Source: Siphonodentalium dalli (taxonomy: Eukaryota > Mollusca > Scaphopoda > Gadilida > Siphonodentaliidae). From it: a stretch of 64,000 bases of DNA. Shown here piece after piece: positions 45,870-57,271 of the stretch. A program made the translations under genes and the position numbers. Position 1 is the stretch's first letter; the number at the start of each line of letters is the position of its first letter. The DNA is taken from positions 234,358,944 through 234,422,943 of the forward strand of contig CP136061.1 of the NCBI GenBank assembly GCA_032622095.1, read 5' to 3'. Under the pieces are notes generated by a model. It had not been told where the DNA came from, made no database searches, and saw only the letters and a program-made list of their open reading frames with translations.

Positions 45870-46480
45870 TCAAATATGCGTGCAATTTACGTTTATATAC
45901 GAAATAACACATTATGGATACGTTATCCCCTCAATATCAATGTCTCGATACCATTTGACATACACATCTCAATGAGTAAACAATTTTCTATTTTTTAAAT
46001 TCAAGTTTGCGGTCAAATAAAAACCGCAATTTGTAAGTGATAAACATCTGAAAAAGACACATGCAGAATCTAATTATTGTGCATATTTATTTCCATTCGA
46101 TGTGGCAATCTTTCATCCTTATCTGCATGTTTAACGATAAGAGCGATGTTAATTGAGGGACTATATTTTATCCAGCGCAGTAAATTTAAAATAAAAAGTC
46201 GTGAATTGCTGAGTATTTTCTATGGCTGCACATTTCGTTGATAATTACAAGGCCTGTGTGTGTCGCAGTAACGTTTAATTTTCAAAGAGCATTATAATTG
46301 GGGTAACACTCTGGTCTTTTTTTATTTCGGAAAGTCACAGGGCGGACATACTGTGGCAAATACCCGTTAATGGGCTCCTGATCCGCCTTCGTCCATTAAC
46401 TAAATTTGATAAAGTTTATTCGCCCTGCATGTACCTTTACGACATCACAAAACACAACACCGTTATCCCCTAATATACGT
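45870..46480 (+). mobile_element. Dispersed repeat H with terminal palindrome, copy 1
   Basis: From GTTATCCCCTCAATATCAATG (about 45926) through CCGCAATTTGTAAGTG and GACTATATTTTATCCAGCGC to a decayed palindrome at about 46308-46472 (GGGGTAACACTCTGG pairs with AACACCGTTATCCCC). A better preserved copy is 49914-50541, and a fragment lies at 15095-15240. Non-coding. Confidence 0.65.
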
Positions 46481-46780
46481 GCAATGTACGTGCATTTATA
46501 TTCAAAATAACACATTTATGGACGCGTTAAATTTCACATATACGTGCAATTTATGTATAAATTATATTCTCGGTGCATTTATATCCACATTTGCGTGCCG
46601 TTTACGAGAAACTTAACATTTCAAATTTTAAAATTGGCTTAATCCATTATACCAGACGGCATAATCCATGTCACCCAATCGCATATAGCATTGGTAGATA
46701 ATTGTAAGACATTTATCTGAAAATAGCAGGGGGGGGGGGGGGGTCTGGAAAAAATTTCCAGGCACGTATGATCATTTTAA
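46481..46780. repeat. ACGT-rich modules and a G-tract repeat
   Basis: 46480-46620 has the TTTACG/CACATTTATGGACGCGTTAA modules. 46720-46780 (AATAGCA, ~15 G, GTCTGGAAAAAATTTCCAGG, CACGTATGAT) matches in inverse 48433-48490 and 51122-51178, so the G run is a conserved part of a repeat. Confidence 0.6.
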
Positions 46781-47463
46781 TGTGTCAACATAATCACATT
46801 TCAAGGGATAGGCAGAGTGCCAAAGTTTTTATTAACATTCATTTTCATAATATATAGTCACATGATCTAGTCACATAATCACATTTGAGTATTCTACATA
46901 CTACATGGTACAACACATTTCAGATTATTTGATATTTTGATATTTGCTATGTGATATATTGTTTGAACCAAATTGTTTATCAAAACATGTGGAAATACAA
47001 CTGTTCATCCCCGTTCATCCCAGTTTGAAGAATAATGCTAATACCAAACATAACCATTATATACGCATGACTCTTCTTGGGGCATCTCAGAAACCAGAAC
47101 TGAGGAAACATGGTATAGGCTGGTAGCCACTGCCTGAAGTAATAGGCTTCGTAATAATTGGGAATAACATATGGATGGATAGCCCAATCTCACTTCTTTT
47201 TTGCTCACGATATCAGTGACGATAAAATCTTTGTTACTGTGATTAACATTACAAGCTGATCCACATTAACTTGGAAAACATTTGGAAATTGTTCAAGCTG
47301 GCGCGGCTGGCCTTCAATTTATATGTTAAGATTTTATGTTTTATTTTGTCAAAAGTCTATTTTATAATTTTATTCCATTATTTATTATATCTTTATTTCC
47401 ATGTCACATATGGTCAAGTGAGCTTTCATTTTATTGCTTATTTTCAGCTGAGTTCTGCATAGT
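46781..47463. other. Non-coding, nothing recognised
   Basis: AT-rich and T-rich. ORFs 46944-47126 and 47271-47462 are short and without domain; the second is a hydrophobic T-rich frame. Confidence 0.3.
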
Positions 47464-49144
47464 TATTCTTATTTTGTTGTATCAGTAGATGGAATCCTGA
47501 TTAAATTTTATTTTTCCAATAGCGCAGTTTCTTGTTCTATTAAGTTGAATTTGGTTTATTGTTGGCCATTGTGCAACTGATCCAACTTCTGATAACCTCT
47601 ATATATAGTACTAGAAGGTGACCCGACTTCGTCCGGGCTATTCAAAAACCAAATTTCAAGTCGATAGCTCCACCCGTTTTCGAGATCTGGTCTGCGCATG
47701 CTCGGCGACCCGATAAAATTCGTATCCGGGGCAAGATACATTCACATACCAAATTTCAAGTCGATAGCTCCACCCGTTTTCGAGATATATAGCCCAATAA
47801 CATTTGCGGATACCTCGGCCGGTGATGGGTTAACGCGACATCGGCCGGTTATGAGTTAAACGCGATCACGTCACGATCCATGTTGACGGCGTAATATATT
47901 TACGCAATGTTTTTCGATGAGCGAAGCATGGTCCTGCGTTCTTCCCGATAATTAAGGTAGAAACTTTAAACGTACACAGGCGTGTGATACATCATTGGAA
48001 AGATGAAGCGCCACAGATTCTAACAGTGCAAATTATATGACTGGCAATTTATTATTCGCGCTATATCGAATCGATTTGTGAGCACCGAACTGAAATATAT
48101 TAGCGCAAAACGGCGTAAAAACAGATTTGACCTCGGCACGTGAAAAGTTGACCTCGGATCTGAAAATCAATAGGCCTATGTTACTCCTGACCCGAAAATA
48201 CCCCCACATACCAAGTTTCATCGAAATCGGGTCGGCCGTTTTCGAGTTCATCGATTACACACACACACACAAACACAAACAAACAGATCTTCCAAAATAT
48301 ATAATAGATAGCATTGCTATTAACTATATATGGCCTGTTTCTGTTCAAAACACATCAAAATAAGACTCAATAGCAGAAATGGAGAAAAAAATTTGGCACA
48401 TGGAAAAAACTGCTTTTCGGACCAGAGAAACACCCACCCCATCATACGTGCCTGGAAATTTTTTCCGACCCCCCCCCCCTGAAAATAGTGGGAAATAATG
48501 TAAAGTTGGTACGATAAAATGATAAACAATGTCCAAAAATATGACAACACTGCAAAGTGGTTATTCCCTGGAAAATAGAAAGAGAAAATATATATTATAC
48601 GCATAAATATTTCTACATTTGTTACTATTGGCAGACTAAATTGCATTCGTGCCTCACGGTGGTCGGCCCTAGCTAAGCTGTGTGTGGATGAAATCCTATA
48701 TACAAATTGCATAAATTTCTACTACCCTATAATTCGAAGTCTCACACAGCAAGCAGATTTACTCCAAATCTATCTGGCGCCTTTGATACTCTTATATAAG
48801 ATACTGCCTATTTATATGTAGGCCAATCATAAGTGTACACGATGGGATTAGTATTTTAGTTTCTCCTATAGTTCCGACAGTCGGGAAGCAACGTGAGTGG
48901 GGTTTAGATTTAAGTACAATGTGTAGGAATGAATTGTTCTGACGATGTTTGGCTTAAATGTCGGGGTTAATCGTCGTTTAATGCATGGATCCGCTACTCC
49001 AAATCACGATATTGTCAGTTTTTATTTCACAGGCAAATCGATAATTTGGCTGCACGTTTAAACAGTTGACCATACACTACGCTTGCGAATTGTAGATTAG
49101 TATACATGTCACTTCATGTTGAACCAATGATGTTTTCCAAGTCA
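47464..49144 (+). repeat. 1.68 kb tandem duplication, copy 1
   Basis: Nearly identical to 49145-52873 after removing two blocks from copy 2 (49540-50543 and 51493-52536). Differences are single bases and homopolymer lengths (for example the C run near 48472). ORFs occur twice with the same sequence (47556-47741 and 49237-49422; 48033-48251 and 50719-50937) but have no recognised domain and mostly translate the Helentron-like element inside. Confidence 0.95.
47598..48306 (-). mobile_element. Helentron/pearl-like non-autonomous element, copy 1
   Basis: Minus strand: starts TATTTTGGAAGATCTG, then (GT)n and AACTCGAAAACGGCCGACCC, GATGAAACTTGGTATGTG; then 1.5 copies of the ~122 bp unit (CTCGAAAACGGGTGGAGCTA ... 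ATCTTGCCCCGGATACGAAT). It ends in AGCCCGGACGAAGTCGGGT, then CACCTTCTAGT: a short stem-loop followed by CTAGT. A microsatellite plus tandem core units plus a 3' hairpin is the layout of mollusc pearl/HINE elements (known architecture). Assignment is by layout only. Confidence 0.6.
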
Positions 49145-49539
49145 TATTCTTATTTTGTTGTATCAGTAGATGGAATCCTGATTAAATTTTATTTTTCCAA
49201 TAGCGCAGTTTCTTGTTCTATTAAGTTTAATTTGGTTTATTGTTGGCCATTGTGCAACTGATCCAACTTCTGATAACCTCTATATATAGTACTAGAAGGT
49301 GACCCGACTTCGTCCGGGCTATTCAAAAACCAAATTTCAAGTCGATAGCTCCACCCGTTTTCGAGATCTGGTCTGCGCATGCTTGGCGACCCGATAAAAT
49401 TCGTATCCGGGGCAAGATACATTCACATACCAAATTTCAAGTCGATAGCTCCACCCGTTTTCGAGATATATAGCCCAATAACATTTGCGGATACCTCGGC
49501 CGGTGATGAGTTAACGCGACATCGGCCGGTTATGAGTTA

Positions 49540-50543
49540 TTCTAATGCACTTAGGCCAATATACCCCCGGAAACACCACATATTTGCGGGGGGTTATTCA
49601 TTCAATAACCTGTCGCAATGTATAGTCCGGTTCACCGCTTCAATGTTATATATTCCTACGCGCCAATATTGCCGTTAGCTGAATTCCTAATCTCGACCAT
49701 GCCAAATCCAGCCCCGCTCAATGTTCCGTTTCACTCCATGACGTCACCCTTACGCAGTACATGCCGGCGACGTTACGGAGTAGATTATAGAGTTGGCGCC
49801 AGGTCTACTGACTTCCGTTACTAGCTCGTTGCTATATAAACAAACCAGCTACGTCGCTTTTTCGAAAATTGACAGTTAGTACATTCGCCCTGTATACATG
49901 TACAAAAGACCACACCGTTATATCCCACAAATGTCCGTGTCTCGATATCATTTGACCCCAAATTTCTTGACATGAACCGCGACAGACATGCACGGCGTGA
50001 AATACATAGCATTGAGTAAACAATTTGCCATTGTTTCAATTCAACTTCAAGTTCAAGTTGAAGTTCGCGGTAATAACTAATATCGAAACCGCAATTTGTA
50101 AGTGGTAAACATCTGAAACAGACATCAAGTACATGCAAGAACTGATTGTTGTGCATATTTATTTCTATTTGAGGTGGACATTTTTCATGTTTATCAGCAT
50201 TTTTAACGATAAGAGCGATGGTAATTGAGGGACTATATTTTATCTAGCGCATTAAATTTAAAATAAAAAGTCGTGAATTGGCTGAGTGTTTTCTATGGCC
50301 GCACATTTCGTTGATAATTACGAGGCATTTGTTTGTCTAAATAATGTTTTATAAGTTCGAACAGCATTAGAATGGGGATAACAGTGTGGTGTTTTGTGAT
50401 TTCTGAAAGGTACATGGCGAATATACTGTGGCAAATACCCGTTAATGGGCTCCGGCTCCGCCGTCGCCCATTAACTAAATTTGCCACAGTATATTCGCCA
50501 TGTACCTTTCCGAAATCACAAAACACCACACTGTTATCCCCTA
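49540..50543 (+). mobile_element. 1.0 kb insertion in duplication copy 2
   Basis: Copy 1 reads GAGTTAAACGCG; copy 2 reads GAGTTA then TTCTAATGCAC ... GTTATCCCC then TAAAACGCG. The block combines the 18557-18812 type sequence (49540-49930) with repeat H (49914-50541) and ends in a near-perfect palindrome of ~85 bp arms (50370-50541: GGGGATAACAGTGTGGTG pairs with CACCACACTGTTATCCCC; centre near 50456). Whether this is one element or a nested pair is unclear. The ORFs (49821-50156, 50293-50572) are not recognised. Confidence 0.75.
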
Positions 50544-51492
50544 AAACGCGATCACGTCACGATCCATGTTGACGGCGTAATATATTTACGCAATGTTTTT
50601 CGATGAGCGAAGCATGGTCCTGCGTTCTTCCCGATAATTAAGGTAGAAACTTTAAACGTACACAGGCGTGTGATACATCATTGGAAAGATGAAGCGCCAC
50701 AGATTCTAACAGTGCAAATTATATGACTGGCAATTTATTATTCGCGCTATATCGAATCGATTTGTGAGCACCGAACTGAAATATATTAGCGCAAAACGGC
50801 GTAAAAACAGATTTGACCTCGGCACGTGAAAAGTTGACCTCGGATCTGAAAATCAATAGGCCTATGTTACTCCTGACCCGAAAATACCCCCACATACCAA
50901 GTTTCATCGAAATCGGGTCGGCCGTTTTCGAGTTCATCGATTACACACACACACACAAACACAAACAAACAGATCTTCCAAAATATATAATAGATAGCAT
51001 TGCTATTAACTATATATGGCCTGTTTCTGTTCAAAACACATCAAAATAAGACTCAATAGCAGAAATGGAGAAAAAAATTTGGCACATGGAAAAAAACTGC
51101 TTTTCGGACCAGAGAAACACCCACCCCATCATACGTGCCTGGAAATTTTTTCCGACCCCCCCCCCTGAAAATAGTGGGAAATAATGTAAAGTTGGTACGA
51201 TAAAATGATAAACAATGTCCAAAAATATGACAACACTGCAAAGTGGTTATTCCCTGGAAAATAGAAAGAGAAAATATATATTATACGCATAAATATTTCT
51301 ACATTTGTTACTATTGGCAGACTAAATTGCATTCGTGCCTCACGGTGGTCGGCCCTAGCTAAGCTGTGTGTGGATGAAATCCTATATACAAATTGCATAA
51401 ATTTCTACTACCCTATAATTCGAAGTCTCACACAGCAAGCAGATTTACTCCAAATCTATCTGGCGCCTTTGATACTCTTATATAAGATACTG

Positions 51493-52536
51493 TCCGCTCT
51501 CCAAATATGTGTGGAGACTTTGATTGTACATAGAAGCCGATTCTTCATACAAGCGATCATGGTGGCAAATCAGCGGGGCCTTTCAGTCTTTACAATTAAT
51601 CTAAACGCCGCCGATAGTTACGTGACACGAGTTATACAACACGCGCTATAGTTATAGCGGCGAACATGCTGTCAGTTTTTACAAATTGATTTTTTTGCCT
51701 CTCGGTATGTCATTATCTCAATGTGTATGTGCATATACGCGGTGTCAAAATCTATGTTTAAAGATTTTCCGTATTTGAGAATAACAGCGTCGTAAATGTC
51801 ACGTATATTCGATATATGGAAAATACGTGAAATCGCCATATCTGTAAACCTCACTTTTCGTCCAGTGAACGTCCAAAGCAGCCACATCGGATACACCGTA
51901 CTGGGTAATCATAACGAGATAACCATACAGTCTCAGCCATCATTGAATGTTTTATTAATAAATATGTTTTTGAAGGTTTCACACATGTGCAGTTACTGAT
52001 TTTTTCTCAAATCGCTCGGATTAGCCAAACACCGCGGAAATCACAATTTTAGAAACAATAACGGTACTTTTTTCTAACGGCATCAGTTTGCCCTACCAGC
52101 ATCATAGCAATTCAGCAGGACCACCAACATCATAGCAGATTAGCAGGACCACTTGACCAGGGTGTATCATTTTTCTTGAAGATGTCTTTACTTCATTTAT
52201 GATAAGGAAATCAATATCACTTTTGTTTTAACCCCAGCCGTTTTGAGATCGATTTTCTTGCTAAAATGTGATTATGTGATAAAAAGGATATGAAATTCGT
52301 CGCAATTCTATACAAAATTTATTAACATCGTTCAATAAATTCGATTCGAATCGAATTTAGTGAACTTGGTCAATATACGTTTCGTATATAATTGTGACTC
52401 ATTAGATACCCTCTATATATTATAGATACCCTCTATATATTATAGATACCCTCTATATATTATAGATTTCTGCGTATAAAATAATATATATGAATGGAGG
52501 TCATCTATCCGGATTTCTGTCCAGCACACTATTATT
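51493..52536. other. Block absent from duplication copy 1
   Basis: Its first ~380 bp (51493-51870) align with 53950-54270: TTCTTCATACAAGCG, GTAAATGTCACGTAT, GAAATCGCCATATCTGTAA. A 20 bp unit AGATACCCTCTATATATTAT is repeated three times at 52404-52463. The rest is non-coding. Confidence 0.6.
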
Positions 52537-52873
52537 TATTTATATGTAGGCCAATCATAAGTGTACACGATGGGATTAGTATTTTAGTTTCTCCTATTGT
52601 TCCGACAGTCGGGAAGCAACGTGAGTGGGGTTTAGATTTAAGTACAATGTGTAGGAATGAATTGTTCTGACGATGTTTGGCTTAAATGTCGGGGTTAATC
52701 GTCGTTTAATGCATGGATCCGCTACGCCAAATCACGATATTGTCAGTTTTTATTTCACAGGCAAATCGATAATTTGGCTGCACGTTTAAACAGTTGACCA
52801 TACACTACTCTTGCGAATTGTAGATTAGTATACATGTCACTTCATGTTGAACCAATGATGTTTTCCAAGTCAT

Positions 52874-53700
52874 TTAGTGTGTGATATACGCAGTTATACT
52901 CAAAAGCAAATAGAAAGAAATGACACTGTTAGTCACGATGCACAAACAACGAAAAAACAACAAACTGCATATAATGTCCATCGTCATCATATGGAGGACT
53001 CGATGTAGACTATTTATTGAAGCTCTCAAAATGAATACATAAGAAATATACGGCGGTTTCCACGTGGTCATGGGGTTTTGACCCCATTCAGCAAACTGCA
53101 TGAACCCCGTTCATGTGGAATTCGCTGGATTTTTATCGCGGTCTAAACACATGACCTCCTTGAATCCGCAGTTTATTATTTGTATTTATATACTTAAATT
53201 AATTATGAACTATAGGAGTTTTGTCTTTCCCACTATTTATTCAACTTCAGTTGAACACATGGAGTTCAGTTCGGACACTTCGAATCCTCGCTTTTTAGAA
53301 AACCACTTTCAAGTTTTGGGTCGGTGAACCCATTCATGATAGGGGCTGTTAATGTTCCGTTATTTTGCTGGTTAAATTATGGAAATCCGTTGACGAAGAG
53401 CGGAATAAAGCAATTTCGAAGGAGAGTTCCCATGCGACGAAATGTCCGACGAGTATAGACGTGTCAATTTCAATAAAGTTAACATGTGAAACTGAGACGT
53501 TTGTTTGTGGAAAAAAAGACATTTACAACATACAATTCCGCCCAATAAGGATATCGTTGTGATGTCCGAGGAACATATAGCGGAAGAAAAATGATCAATT
53601 ATCAGTCGCATAATCTCGTTGGTAAATGTAAGATATTGATCTGAAAACAGAAGGAAATATGTGTAGTTGTTCAAAAATAGGATATTGCCTGAAAACGAAA
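52874..53700. other. Non-coding, nothing firm
   Basis: Short ORFs (75, 75, 65 and 100 codons) overlap on both strands with no known domain. A partly palindromic stretch at 53050-53115 (CATGGGGTTTTGACCCCATT) is the only local structure. Confidence 0.3.
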
Positions 53701-54270
53701 ATACAAATTATACAAACGTATACAAATTGCATAAATTTCTACATTTGTTTATCCTCACTTAAAATTTACTATTATGATTGACAGTGTAACTATATATAGT
53801 GCATTCTTCGACTAGTTGTCGACTGTATAGTGTTTGTTAATTAAACATTTTCTACCTATAATTCGAAGTCATACACAGCACGGAGGTCCATATCACTCTC
53901 CCCAAATATGTGTACTATGGTGCTTTTGATACTCGGCTATCTGATACTGGCCACTTATAAATACTGTACATTGAATTCGGTTCTTCATACAAGCGTGTCG
54001 GTAAAGCAGCGGGAACATTAAGTCTATTCAATTGATCTAAGTGCACGACATCTAGAGACATGAGTTATGCAACACCCGCTGTGATCAGTTATTGCGGCAA
54101 CATGATGTTAGTTATTTCAAATTGCTTTCGCTCTCTGTGATGCCAGATGTCGACGTTTACATGACATTTACTTTCATACTTTTAAATAAACGGGCCGTAA
54201 ATGTCACGTATTTTCGATACATGGAATATACGTGATATCGCCATATCTGTAACTTCAATTTTCGTCCAGG
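53701..54270 (+). repeat. Diverged paralog of 51255-51870
   Basis: Matches copy 2 across the junction where copy 1 is broken: AAATTGCATAAATTTCTAC, TATAATTCGAAGTC, TTTGATACTC, GATACTG, TTCTTCATACAAGCG, CGTGATATCGCCATATCTGT. Identity is visibly lower than between the two tandem copies, so this is an older repeat. Confidence 0.7.
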
Positions 54271-56225
54271 GCGTTCCTTGTTCCGCCGCAAAACAAATCG
54301 CGCGGTGAATGGTTGTCCAACTGGACTCCAAAAAGTTGAGAAATCCGTCTAAAGTCGCCAATCATTAGCACTTCGTCGGAAGAGTATACCCAGCATGTAC
54401 ACATCGGCTACTATCGTGAATCCAAATGATTATTCCACAAATATTTTGACATTAATGGTACACAGTCTTAAGTTAACTATAGTCCCACCTATACATAACG
54501 GGTCTGATTACTTATAAACTTTCTATTTGCCGAACCGTGGGCTTCTACGTCAGAAGTGCCAATCAGAACTCGCTATTAGTAGCCCCAAGATAACAGTGCC
54601 AATCGAAGCGATTAACGGAACGCGATCTGGCGTGATTGGGGAAGCCTGCACGATTTCAAGACGAATTTCCGTGCTGCTACCAAACCGGTTTCTTAGAAGA
54701 TCATATTGTTCAAATTATTTTAGTCGGCACTTTGTAACAGGAATATGCTATCACGCATGTAATACACAATATTAGTTTTCAGTATCTTGTTCAATATCCT
54801 ACCAATACCACCACAAACTTGTGCTAAATATCAGGTTATGAGCTTTTAAAGCTGTTAGTTCAGCGTTGATAATTCACTCAAAGTTGATACTTATGGTTGT
54901 GCATGTGTGCAGCATATAATTATGTGGAATAATATGGAGAAGGGGTAAATTCGGTTATGTGCTTGCAGAGAACGTAGTAAGTTTCCCGTTATGTGTCTTT
55001 TGTGAATATAACCAAATATAATTTCCAGGTATAAACAGTCTCTGCCACATAATTTATTGAAGATACTATATGGCACTCAGTTGCGTTTTGATAAATTTCA
55101 TTCATAATATACCACCATCCATTCTTGTCATAAAAGCGACATATTCGTGTTTCATCACATGATCGGAGGAAACTATGACTAATATATTAGACGCGGCAAT
55201 AGGATCTACACATTTTACCTATAGTAGTTCAAGAATATCTCTCAAACTGTTCCTATTTTAGTGAATTTTCAAAGGTTTGGTGTTGTAGATATCAAAATAA
55301 ATGATGATCGGTCATATAGTGAGACTGTTCTGAGTACACACATCTCTGCTTCTAGAAAATGTCACAAAATACAAAAATAAATCCCTTTTAATCTCACCTA
55401 ACTGTTTAATTACATATATATATCGCACGATTTAAGGCAAACAGTATCGATAACACTGCGTTACTATTCCGTTTCTGGGCACCAAAAGGTCCAGATTTAG
55501 CCGTTGTATGAGACCCCGATTTCGCTTGCTCTCTCTTGGAATACATTAGATAGTATTCTTACATATATGATCAAAAGTTTATCTTATCCTCTGTAATCAG
55601 TATTCCTCGCATAACTAGAGCGTGTGTTCACTCTTATACGACTAGCTCTTTAATTTTGGACAAAATGTAAAATTAGTTCCATTTTGTCCATTTTGTCGGC
55701 CATTATGTGACAGACATTCTACATATAAGGTTTACGGCTAAGCATTGTTAGTGTATATATTTCAATTTATTACAAATTTTGCATTAATTGGTGCACCTAG
55801 CGCAGAAATTCAGCATTTTCCGATACCAACTGCCATTTTGGACGCCGTGTTGAATTGGGAATTTTCCCCGAAGCTCATTTTAGCGGATTTTGTATATGTT
55901 GTTCAGCAAACCAGTCCGCACATTTTGAGACCAACACGGCTTCTCTACCAATTTATTCCGGTACAATCACCTAGCGAACATACTATTCTAACTCTCTTGT
56001 GTTGTTTGAATACCATTGAAACATGTCTTTGAAAGAAGTGTCATAACAAATTGTGTTGTTGGGAGTTTTGCGGGAATAGAGCACCTATATAACAGTCTGT
56101 GTAACCAAACATGTACATTCAGAGTCATACTTACACAATGAGTCTATCGTGATCTTGTCGACTCGGAAATGTCATATCCTGAGAGCGTGCAGACTTCCAC
56201 AATTCGTTTACGCTTCATCGTTACG

Positions 56226-56727
56226 TTAAAGGCACGTGAGGCCTTAGTGGTCGAAAATATTCATATTTGTTCCAATCACCGTAAACAGAAAAACATTAAA
56301 ACGCATACAGTTTCGTTCATATATACCATGACCATCGCGTAAACAGCATGTTATCAAAAAGATTTACTATATTTTACATAAGCAAGAGCCTGATTGTGTT
56401 ACAGAAGACAACACAATGCTGCTGGCTAATCACACACAAATGGCATAAACGCTCTTTATTCGTTCCATATCAGGAATTCTCCCACAAAGAACGCTCTTTA
56501 TGTTTACCATCATAATATAAACAAACACCAGAAAAGTAACTTTTTGGGCTTTTGTTTACATAACAATGGTCAAAAATATGACAATAACATACTGCTTATG
56601 CGATATTTCTTATTTGTATACGGACAAAGTCTGTCTACATTTTGTTGTTCTTTCTGTTTGTGGCGGTTTTTGACGGGTGGAAATATTTTCACAGGATACC
56701 CACCGCCAAGGCCAACCATACCTTTAA
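56226..56727 (+). mobile_element. TTAA-flanked MITE, copy C (family T1), with empty site
   Basis: TTAA (56226-56229), AGGCACGTGAGGCC ... GGCCAACCATACCT, TTAA (56724-56727). The mirror arm at about 9286 reads GTTACGTTAATTCATTCG without the element. This fixes the target as TTAA and the element length as 494 bp plus a 4 bp duplication. It lies in the intron upstream of the right lectin exon and is only in the right copy. Confidence 0.95.
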
Positions 56728-57079
56728 TTGATTCGATTGTACACCTTTATCTTGGTGCTGGTGCTGCCATTGATGAGTTCTGATTGGCGCTACCGACGTG
56801 GTATACCGCGGTTGGAAAATAGAAAGTCTACGACAAGTAATCAGACCCACTATCTATATGTGGGTCCGTAGTTGACTTAGACTGATATATAACCTACCCT
56901 TCATACATGTTGATAAGTTAGACCCAAATATAGATGTATATGGCGAATAGAATTATAGACTGATATATAACATACCATTCATACATGTTGATAAGTTAGA
57001 CTCAAATACATGTATGTGTCAAATAGAATTCAACTGCACATGCAATGCAGTTTAACTATACCGTCTGCTTTGTCTTCAG

Positions 57080-57271
57080 ACAGGGACATGTACAGTGTGG
57101 TGGGAACCAACGGTTCTCGATTCTATATGATGTTACCCACACCAGCGATGGCTAACCACACTGAAGCACAACGAATATGCGGACAGCACATCCACGGACA
57201 TCTGGTGGTGATTGAGAACCAGTCAATGCTGGTCACACTGGTGGATATCATGTTGGCTGAACGGGGAGCCA
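57080..57271 (+). CDS. C-type lectin-like domain exon, right gene (plus strand)
   Basis: Paralog of 8949-9134. The acceptor CTGCTTTGTCTTCAG precedes 57080; the donor is CCA|GTGAGTATG after 57271. At 192 nt it is two codons longer than the left exon (an extra Asp-Met near the start). The protein shows FYMMLPTPAMANHTEAQR, ICGQHIHGHLVVIENQSM and LVTLVDIMLAERGA: the first strand, helix 1 with NHTEAQ, cysteine and GHLVVIEN of the lectin fold. It is phase 1 at both ends, matching the PAN exon donor. If the donor is ignored the frame stays open to a stop at 57355-57357 (..GSSSMP), also conserved on the left, so a short terminal exon is an alternative. The Ca2+/sugar-binding half of the fold is not seen downstream, where Helentron-like repeats begin. 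Confidence 0.7.

Larger units (their letters stand above)
49145..52873 (+). repeat. 1.68 kb tandem duplication, copy 2 (with 2 extra blocks)
   Basis: Copy 2 starts directly after copy 1. It contains 49145-49539, an insertion (49540-50543), 50544-51492, an extra block (51493-52536) and 52537-52873. The first extra block splits the Helentron-like element and is a genuine insertion. The second joins sequence that is also contiguous in the diverged paralog at 53900-54270, so copy 1 most likely lost it. Confidence 0.9.

Noticed and set aside
48033-51049. Pairs of identical ORFs as duplicated genes
   Set aside because: Identity comes from the 1.68 kb tandem duplication; the frames lie over transposon ends and microsatellites.
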